Shown here piece by piece: positions 58,531-64,000 of a stretch of 64,000 nucleotides of DNA (its first letter is position 1; the number at the start of each line of letters is the position of its first letter). This DNA is from Paenibacillus methanolicus (GTDB lineage: Bacteria; Bacillota; Bacilli; Paenibacillales; Paenibacillaceae), in assembly GCF_008124765.1 (NCBI RefSeq), contig NZ_VNHS01000003.1, forward strand, positions 1 through 64,000, read 5' to 3'. The notes beneath the pieces were generated by a model, which saw only the letters and a list, made by a program, of their open reading frames with translations, ran no database searches and was not told the origin of the DNA. Made by a program: the position numbers and the translations under genes.

Positions 58531-60280
58531 CTTGCTCTCCCCTTTGACCGCCGTTTTGCCGCTCCGGCCCGTATTCCGGCAGATGGACCGTTACGCGCAG
58601 TCCGCCCTCCGGCTCCATCTGAAAATGCAGGCCGTGCGGATAACCGAACGTCATCCGCAGCCGCTCCTGCACGCTGCGCAGTCCCAAATTGTTCAGTCCT
58701 CTGTACGGGCTCTGCGCATCCCCTTCTTCCATCAACGCTCGGAGCTTGCCCGGGTCGATGCCGGGACCCGTATCCGACACCTCGATCAGCACGCCGCCCG
58801 TCTCCTTGCGCATGGCCGTCACGATGATATGATTCACGTCCGGCTGGCCAAGGCCATAGAAGATGCTGTTCTCCACCAGCGTGATCAACGTCAACTTCGG
58901 AATCGGCGCCTGGTAATAGTCGGCAGGCACGGCAACGTCCATCTCGAACACCGCCCCGTACCGCAGCTCCATAATCCGCGCGTACCCTTCCAGCTGCCGG
59001 AGCTCGTCTTCGACCGTCACGATATCGCCGACCTTGTCCGTCGAGTATTGCAGCAACCCCATTAGGAATTGGATCATGTCGCACATATCCTTCGTCTGGC
59101 CGGTCTCGCCCAAGCAATAGACCGCGTTCAACGTATTGTTCAGGAAATGCGGATGGATCTGCGAATGGAGCACCTTCAGTTCGTGATGCCGCTTCTTCTC
59201 TTCGGCTTCGCGCAAATCGTCGAACAGCGATCTGAGATTGCCCATCATCCGGTTGAATCCGGCGGCGATCAGCGTGAACTCGTCGCTGCGCTTCAGATGA
59301 ATGCGGGCATCCAGATCACCGCGCGCGGCCGCCTTGAATTGACGCGTGATCTGAATGACCGGCTTGCGGATATACGACGTGATCCAGCCCGATACGATCA
59401 CCGCAAGCACGATGGCCAGCAGCACGATGAGCAGCGCTTGGCGTCTCAGCGTCTCGAGCAAGGGGAACGCTTGCGATTCCTCGATAACCGAGAAGACGAC
59501 CCAGTCCCAGCGGTTCTGATTGCTGCTGAGCACCGCGTAACTCCCGTGCGAGGTCTGCACGTCGCTGTACGCGTTCGAGCCGGTTCGCGCGATCGCAGCT
59601 AGCTTCTCCTTCATCTCGAGATGATCCAGGTACGTCTTCGGGTGGGCCAAATACGTATTGGTCGACAAGTATTCGCCGTCGCCGGTAAACAAATAAATGC
59701 GCCTCGGCTCGTTCTGGACAATCTGCGGTCCCGTGAGCGTGCTCAAATCCAAGTCGAGCGCCACCACCCGGTTCCGGTCGATCCGCTTGGCCACGGTAAT
59801 AATGGCGCGTTCGCCGATTTGGTACGGAGCGCTCCACCAGATGCCGGGCGCGGCCGTCTGGCTCCGGATTTCCCCGATTCGGCCAGGAGCCATCACGAAG
59901 CGGTAGCCATAGGGCGCGCTTATCCTCACCTTGTCGTTCTCGATGAGATAGATGCTGTGGATTTGGTCTTGATGATAGGTCATCATATCGTCGAATAGGC
60001 GGACGTAGTCGGACTCCTCCAGTTTGTCGTAGAGGACCGGGTTGGAGAGGAATAGCAGCTGGCTCTGAAGCACGTTCATCAGCGTCTTGATGTAATTCTC
60101 GACTTGCACGACCGAGCCTTGAAGCGTCTTCTCGTTGTTCTGCCGGATCGGTTCGAACAGTCGTTGATAACCGAAGAAGGCCGTCAACAGGAACGCAATG
60201 ACGACGGAGAGAAACGTCAGAATAAACAGCTTCGTGCTGACGCTCGACGCGAAGCTGGTGCCCGATAGCCGGCGAATCAT
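58505..60280 (-). CDS. YesM-type sensor histidine kinase
   Basis: ATG 60280 follows GGGGGG and gives 591 residues. One membrane segment (~15-38), an extracytoplasmic dCache-like sensor (~40-290), a second segment (~300-320) and a HAMP domain come first. The His_kinase domain follows: KVLHSQIHPHFLNNTLNAVY with the phospho-acceptor His, then TLITLVENSIFYGL and VSDTGPGIDPGKL. It is of the LytS/YesM class that pairs with YesN regulators near sugar ABC systems. Confidence 0.94.
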   Translation of the reverse strand: MIRRLSGTSFASSVSTKLFILTFLSVVIAFLLTAFFGYQRLFEPIRQNNEKTLQGSVVQVENYIKTLMNVLQSQLLFLSNPVLYDKLEESDYVRLFDDMMTYHQDQIHSIYLIENDKVRISAPYGYRFVMAPGRIGEIRSQTAAPGIWWSAPYQIGERAIITVAKRIDRNRVVALDLDLSTLTGPQIVQNEPRRIYLFTGDGEYLSTNTYLAHPKTYLDHLEMKEKLAAIARTGSNAYSDVQTSHGSYAVLSSNQNRWDWVVFSVIEESQAFPLLETLRRQALLIVLLAIVLAVIVSGWITSYIRKPVIQITRQFKAAARGDLDARIHLKRSDEFTLIAAGFNRMMGNLRSLFDDLREAEEKKRHHELKVLHSQIHPHFLNNTLNAVYCLGETGQTKDMCDMIQFLMGLLQYSTDKVGDIVTVEDELRQLEGYARIMELRYGAVFEMDVAVPADYYQAPIPKLTLITLVENSIFYGLGQPDVNHIIVTAMRKETGGVLIEVSDTGPGIDPGKLRALMEEGDAQSPYRGLNNLGLRSVQERLRMTFGYPHGLHFQMEPEGGLRVTVHLPEYGPERQNGGQRGEQDVEAADGR

Positions 60281-60319
60281 GCGATTAACGCCCCCCATGC
60301 CATGCGACAATGGCAGCAA

Positions 60320-60366
60320 AGCCCCCGATAATCGAGGGCTTGCGTCTATTTTTATATCCAATTATA
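60320..60366 (-). promoter_or_regulatory. Promoter and leader hairpin of the yesMN-type operon
   Basis: TGCTATAAT on the minus strand (extended -10, TATAAT at 60366-60361) precedes a hairpin AGCCCTCGAT/ATCGGGGGCT (60340-60320) and then the kinase start at 60280. The hairpin may stop read-through from the permeases or shape the leader. Confidence 0.55.
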
Positions 60367-60426
60367 GCATGACGTTCCTATCGCCTGTCCGCACAAATGC
60401 GAGATTCGCTTGCCCTTATTCTGCCC

Positions 60427-61314
60427 CTATCCTTTCACGGATCCGAGCAAGGCGCCTTTGACGAAATACTTCTGCAGGAACGGATAGATGACGAGCAGCG
60501 GCAGCGTGGCCACGACGACGACGGCCATCTTGATCGTCTCCGGCGGCAGGGCGTTCAGCGCCAGCGAATTGAGCGACAGCTCCGTGCTGACGTTCGGCGA
60601 TTGAATCATGCTGCGGAGGACGACCTGCATCGGCATGAGCGTCTTATCGGACAGATAGAAGATGCCCTTGAAGTATTCGTTCCAATGATTCACGCCGTAG
60701 AACAAGCCGATGGTGGCCATGATCGGCGCGGACAGAGGCAGCACGATGCGGACCAGCGTCCCTAGATCGCCGCAGCCGTCCACGCGGGCCGCTTCCTCGA
60801 CCTCGGCCGGCAAATTCTCGAAGTAGGTTTTGACGATCAACAGATTGAAGGTCGAGACCATGCCGGGAATGATCAGCGCCCAGACCGTGTCGTACAAGCC
60901 GAGCCCCCGAACGACGATATAGAGCGGGATCATGCCCCCGCTGAAGATCATCGTGAACACGAGCGCCATCAGCACGAAATTGCGGCCAGCAAGCGACTTC
61001 TTCGACAGCGGGTACGCGAGCAGCGTCGTGACCGCGAGATTCAGCGCCGTGCCGACGACCGTGATGAACGCGGTGATGCGCAGCGCCTGCGGGATGCGCG
61101 GGCTGGCGAAAATTTCGCGGTAAGCTTCCAGCGTGAACTGCTTAGGCCATATGACGAAGCCGCCGTTCTTCATGACCTCCGCGTAAGGCGTGACGGAGAC
61201 GATAAATACATAATACAGCGGGAACAGCGCCGACAACGCGAACAGCGCGAGCACGGCATAGATGAGCGTATCGGCGGCTTTATCCGGTTTGGTTCTGTGA
61301 AGAATGCGCGACAT
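60427..61314 (-). CDS. Sugar ABC transporter permease (LplC/YtcP-type)
   Basis: ATG 61314 follows AGGAGGTG and gives 295 residues. Six membrane segments are seen, with the EAA loop EEAARVDGCGDLGTLVRIVLPLS between them, for contact with an ATPase such as MsmX encoded elsewhere. Works with the next upstream permease and the lipoprotein at 62400-64000 as an oligosaccharide importer. 30 bases from permease 1. Confidence 0.95.
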   Translation of the reverse strand: MSRILHRTKPDKAADTLIYAVLALFALSALFPLYYVFIVSVTPYAEVMKNGGFVIWPKQFTLEAYREIFASPRIPQALRITAFITVVGTALNLAVTTLLAYPLSKKSLAGRNFVLMALVFTMIFSGGMIPLYIVVRGLGLYDTVWALIIPGMVSTFNLLIVKTYFENLPAEVEEAARVDGCGDLGTLVRIVLPLSAPIMATIGLFYGVNHWNEYFKGIFYLSDKTLMPMQVVLRSMIQSPNVSTELSLNSLALNALPPETIKMAVVVVATLPLLVIYPFLQKYFVKGALLGSVKG

Positions 61315-61344
61315 CTTTCCCACCTCCTCGCGCGTTGTAATGGC

Positions 61345-62310
61345 TTACCATAATCCGTTCCCTCCGACCTTCTTCGCCAGCTTGTTCGCGCCGAGCACGA
61401 AGATCAGGCCGACGACGGATTTGAACACGCCCATAGCCGCCGCCACGCCGAATTCCAGCCGCTCGAAGCCGTACCGGTACACCCATGTATCCACGATATC
61501 GCCGACCTCGTACACGCGGGCGTTCAAGAAGATGAACACCTGGTCGAACCCGGCGTCCAGAATGCCGCCGACTTTCAATATGAGCATCAGCACGAACACG
61601 TCGCGGATTCCCGGCAGCGTCACATGCCATAACTGACGCCAGCGTCCCGCCCCGTCCACGACGGCGGCTTCATAAAGTTCCTGGTTAATAGAGGCCAGCG
61701 CGGCCAAATAGATTATCGCGCCGAACCCGGTCGTCTTCCAGATTTCCGTCAAGACGAGCATCGGGCGGAAGAAATCCTGATTCGTCATCAAGTCGATCTG
61801 GCCCCAGCCCGCATCGCGGACGAACGTGCTGATCAATCCGGAGCCCGGCGAGAGGAACGAGAACACCAGACCGTAGACGATGACCCACGACAGGAAATAA
61901 GGGCCGTACGTGATCGTCTGCACCAGGCTCTTGAACCAGCGGTGCCGAACTTCGTTCAACATGAGGGCGAGCAGGACGTCCGGAATCAAATTGCCAACGA
62001 TCTTATACAAGCTGATCAGCAGCGTGTTGCGAATAAGCGGCCAGAATTCGGGATTGTCGAATATGATGCGGAAGTTATCCCAGCCTACCCAGGGGCTGCC
62101 CCATATCCCCTTCATTAAATTGAAATCCTGGAACGCGATCAGCGTCCCCGCCATCGGCGCGTAATGAAATAACGCGTAATACGCGAGCCCCGGGACCATC
62201 ATCAAGTAAAACCACCGGTTGCGGTAAAAGGTACGCCACCCGGCTGCCTTTCCCGTCCGTGACGCGGCGGGGTTACGCGGGGTTGAAACGGCCTGTTCCG
62301 CCATCGCCAT
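61345..62310 (-). CDS. Sugar ABC transporter permease (LplB/YteP-type)
   Basis: The 321-residue membrane protein has an N-terminal cytosolic stretch, then six segments and the EAA loop YEAAVVDGAGRWRQLWHVTLPG. The conserved GLAYYALFHYAPMAGTLIAFQDF near the N-terminus marks the LplB group. GGAGGAGATAGCG precedes the ATG. Partner of the next gene. Confidence 0.95.
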   Translation of the reverse strand: MAMAEQAVSTPRNPAASRTGKAAGWRTFYRNRWFYLMMVPGLAYYALFHYAPMAGTLIAFQDFNLMKGIWGSPWVGWDNFRIIFDNPEFWPLIRNTLLISLYKIVGNLIPDVLLALMLNEVRHRWFKSLVQTITYGPYFLSWVIVYGLVFSFLSPGSGLISTFVRDAGWGQIDLMTNQDFFRPMLVLTEIWKTTGFGAIIYLAALASINQELYEAAVVDGAGRWRQLWHVTLPGIRDVFVLMLILKVGGILDAGFDQVFIFLNARVYEVGDIVDTWVYRYGFERLEFGVAAAMGVFKSVVGLIFVLGANKLAKKVGGNGLW

Positions 62311-62351
62311 CGCTATCTCCTCCTAAGCCGATTCGTAATCGGAAGACCAAG

Positions 62352-62381
62352 GGGGAACCCGCGAACGATTCAGGGCTCCCC
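62352..62381 (-). terminator. Hairpin between binding protein and permease genes
   Basis: GGGGAGCCC / GGGTTCCCC (one wobble) around a 12-base loop, without a strong T-run. As in many sugar ABC operons, it may reduce read-through so that binding protein is made in excess of permeases. Confidence 0.5.
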
Positions 62382-62399
62382 TCGATGCCTCCTAATCTT

Positions 62400-64000
62400 C
62401 TATTCGAACGCGCGCAATTGCTTATCTTTCAAGACGGCGTTCAGCTGTTTCGTATATTCCGTGAAAATGTCGCGTCCTTTGTATTTGGTCATCAGTTCTT
62501 CGCGATATTGCGGCCAATTCTTCCCGCTCTTGTCGTCGAGAATGGCTTTCACGTGGAACTTGCTCATCTCCTTGCGGAAATCGCCGATGTTGATGCCTTC
62601 CGGGGGCACCAGGCTGACCGGCGGCAGCGCATTATGTTTCGGGAACCCTTCGATCGTCTTCAGAATCGCGCGGTCATGCTCGGAGATCCGGGAATCGATC
62701 AATTCCATGCCAAGCACCTGCGGCTCATCCGGCGTGAACACGCCGTACACGTTCAGCCAGTTGCCGGCTTTGGCGATATCCGCCTCGAAGGCTTCGACGT
62801 TCAGCGTGACTTTGTTGCCATCCTTCGTATAATGCTTGCCCTCCTGACCGTAATGCGTCAGCAGGAAGCCCTCTTCGCTCGTCAGCCAGTCGACGATTTC
62901 CAACGACCGCTTCACCTTCTCCGGCTGTTTCTCGGCCGCGGCCGTGCTGACGAGGATGCTGCTCTCCGGCACGTTGTACTTCCACATGATCGGCTTGTCG
63001 AGCGGATAGATCGGCTTCCAGTCGGCGTTCGGATCGAGCGCCTTCGCGCGGTTCTGGACGCTGGTCGCCACGCTGTCGAGCGCGACCGTCTTGTCTCCAG
63101 GCGAGAAGATCATGCCGACCTTCCCCTGCGCGGCTTTGTCGTGATGGGCCGGCGGCTTGTTCAAGAACCAGTCCGGGTCGACGATGCCCTTGTCGATCCA
63201 GTCCACCACCTGGTCGAGGACGCCCTCGACTTTCAAATCCGTCCGGTTGTCCACGTAGGCATCGTCGACGATCATGAAGTCCGCCACGAATCCGTTATTC
63301 AGCCATTGAGGGAAGTCGAAGGGCAGGCTTAGGCCGTTGCCGGCCGCCGTGAACCCGTATGTATCCGCTTTCCCGTTACCGTCCGGATCGCCCTTGGTGA
63401 ATTGCGTCAAGACGTTCGTCAGCTCTTCATAGTTCGTCGGCGGCTTCAGCTGCAGCTTATCGAGCCAATCTTGGCGAATGTACCAGGACGCGTAGGTGTT
63501 CCGCTGGAACGGCAGAATGGCGCGCGTGAATTCGCCCTGCTTCAGCTGATAGGCGTCCAGCTCCTGCTTGCTCACCCACTTGAAATAATGCGGGAGCGTG
63601 GTTTCCGTGAAGAAGGCGCTGAGATTCGCCGCGATCCCGTCGTCGATATATTTCTGCGATTCCGCGCCGCCCGCGATGAACAGATCCGGCGCGCTTCCGC
63701 CCGCCAGCGCCGCGTTCAGCTTGGCGTGATACTCTTCGCCGAACACCATATAGTCGATTTTCAGATCGACATTGAATTTCTCCTCGATCGCGCGCTTCAC
63801 GAAATCCTGATCGGCGCTCGGCAGCGTCACGTTCGCCAGCATGTTATTGGCAACCGACCAATTCAGTTCCAGCTTGGCGGGCTTCGCCGGCTCGTTCCCG
63901 CCCGTCTCGCCGGCATTGCCCTCTGCGCTCTTCTCCCCGCCGGTGTTGCCGTTGCTACAGGCGGCGAGCAGCATGAGCGCCGCGATTCCTAGCCATACCG
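62400..64000 (-). CDS. Sugar ABC transporter solute-binding lipoprotein, 5' end outside the window
   Basis: The frame stays open to the window end. The visible N-terminus is VWLGIAALMLLAAC, the end of a lipoprotein signal with lipobox LAAC, so only a few signal residues are missing. Then comes a Gly/Asn linker and a LplA-type fold: FNVDLKIDYMVFGEEYHAKLN, SAPDLFIAGGAE, ASWYIRQDWLDKLQLKPPTNYEEL, MIFSPGDKTVA. ~525 residues seen. Binds oligosaccharide for the two permeases. Confidence 0.95.
   Translation of the reverse strand, partial: VWLGIAALMLLAACSNGNTGGEKSAEGNAGETGGNEPAKPAKLELNWSVANNMLANVTLPSADQDFVKRAIEEKFNVDLKIDYMVFGEEYHAKLNAALAGGSAPDLFIAGGAESQKYIDDGIAANLSAFFTETTLPHYFKWVSKQELDAYQLKQGEFTRAILPFQRNTYASWYIRQDWLDKLQLKPPTNYEELTNVLTQFTKGDPDGNGKADTYGFTAAGNGLSLPFDFPQWLNNGFVADFMIVDDAYVDNRTDLKVEGVLDQVVDWIDKGIVDPDWFLNKPPAHHDKAAQGKVGMIFSPGDKTVALDSVATSVQNRAKALDPNADWKPIYPLDKPIMWKYNVPESSILVSTAAAEKQPEKVKRSLEIVDWLTSEEGFLLTHYGQEGKHYTKDGNKVTLNVEAFEADIAKAGNWLNVYGVFTPDEPQVLGMELIDSRISEHDRAILKTIEGFPKHNALPPVSLVPPEGINIGDFRKEMSKFHVKAILDDKSGKNWPQYREELMTKYKGRDIFTEYTKQLNAVLKDKQLRAFE

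Noticed and set aside
1..64000. tRNA, rRNA, insertion sequences or prophage genes
   Set aside because: None recognised on reading both strands; no transposase, integrase or phage structural protein among the coding regions.

Overview
The window looks like chromosomal DNA of a GC-rich, spore-forming Firmicute of the Paenibacillaceae (Paenibacillus or Cohnella type). This rests on Bacillus-like Shine-Dalgarno sites (AGGAGG), frequent TTG/GTG starts, CcpA (cre-like) operators, YesM/YesN regulators beside LplB/LplC-type sugar permeases, and lipoprotein solute-binding proteins. No rRNA, tRNA, IS element, prophage or CRISPR array was seen.

Region 1 (1-17169) is a surface-glycoprotein island. A giant repeat protein enters from the left edge. 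It is built of alternating 10- and 16-residue GT[L/I]N rungs in a 91-residue higher-order repeat, and ends in a small globular domain. Three TPR-bearing family 2 glycosyltransferases and a GT-B glycosyltransferase follow on the same strand. Facing them is a six-gene operon: a TPR protein, a GT2, a GT4, two paralogous ~170-residue beta-rich proteins and a SAM methyltransferase. The simplest reading is that these enzymes glycosylate the repeat protein or the small proteins (inference).

Region 2 (17348-24312) holds uxaBA (hexuronate catabolism) with a divergent AraC regulator, two very small genes, a zinc-ribbon/winged-helix/TIR-like protein preceded by a triple 54-bp repeat, and a PAP2 phosphatase.

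Region 3 (24399-36748) has an arylsulfatase behind a probable attenuator. It also has a dispersed cell-surface module: NAGPA-type phosphodiester glycosidase, GT2-GtrA protein, Cthe_2159-like carbohydrate-binding lipoprotein, DUF4956 membrane protein and VTC-type polymerase domain, next to an OmpR-type two-component system. Three promoters in this region share one layout: two TTAAG-like boxes 11 bp apart, with a -10 hexamer beginning exactly 11 nt after the second box. This suggests one regulon under the local response regulator and is the strongest new signal here. A His-rich protein/nitroreductase pair with four GTATACA boxes and a decayed gene lie inside the region.

Region 4 (36758-49677) contains acetyltransferases, an SRPBCC protein, a rhamnose operon (rhaEW-rhaA-rhaB) followed by glpX, an NmrA-type oxidoreductase with a palindromic operator, an orphan sugar-binding lipoprotein flanked by cre-like sites, and a serine hydrolase.

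Region 5 (49827-64000) is a polysaccharide-utilisation cluster, all on the minus strand: solute-binding lipoprotein (cut by the window end), two permeases, YesM/YesN two-component system, two Gfo/Idh/MocA oxidoreductases and a 1562-residue secreted heparinase II/III-type lyase. With uxaBA and rha nearby, the window fits growth on plant or algal acidic polysaccharides (inference).
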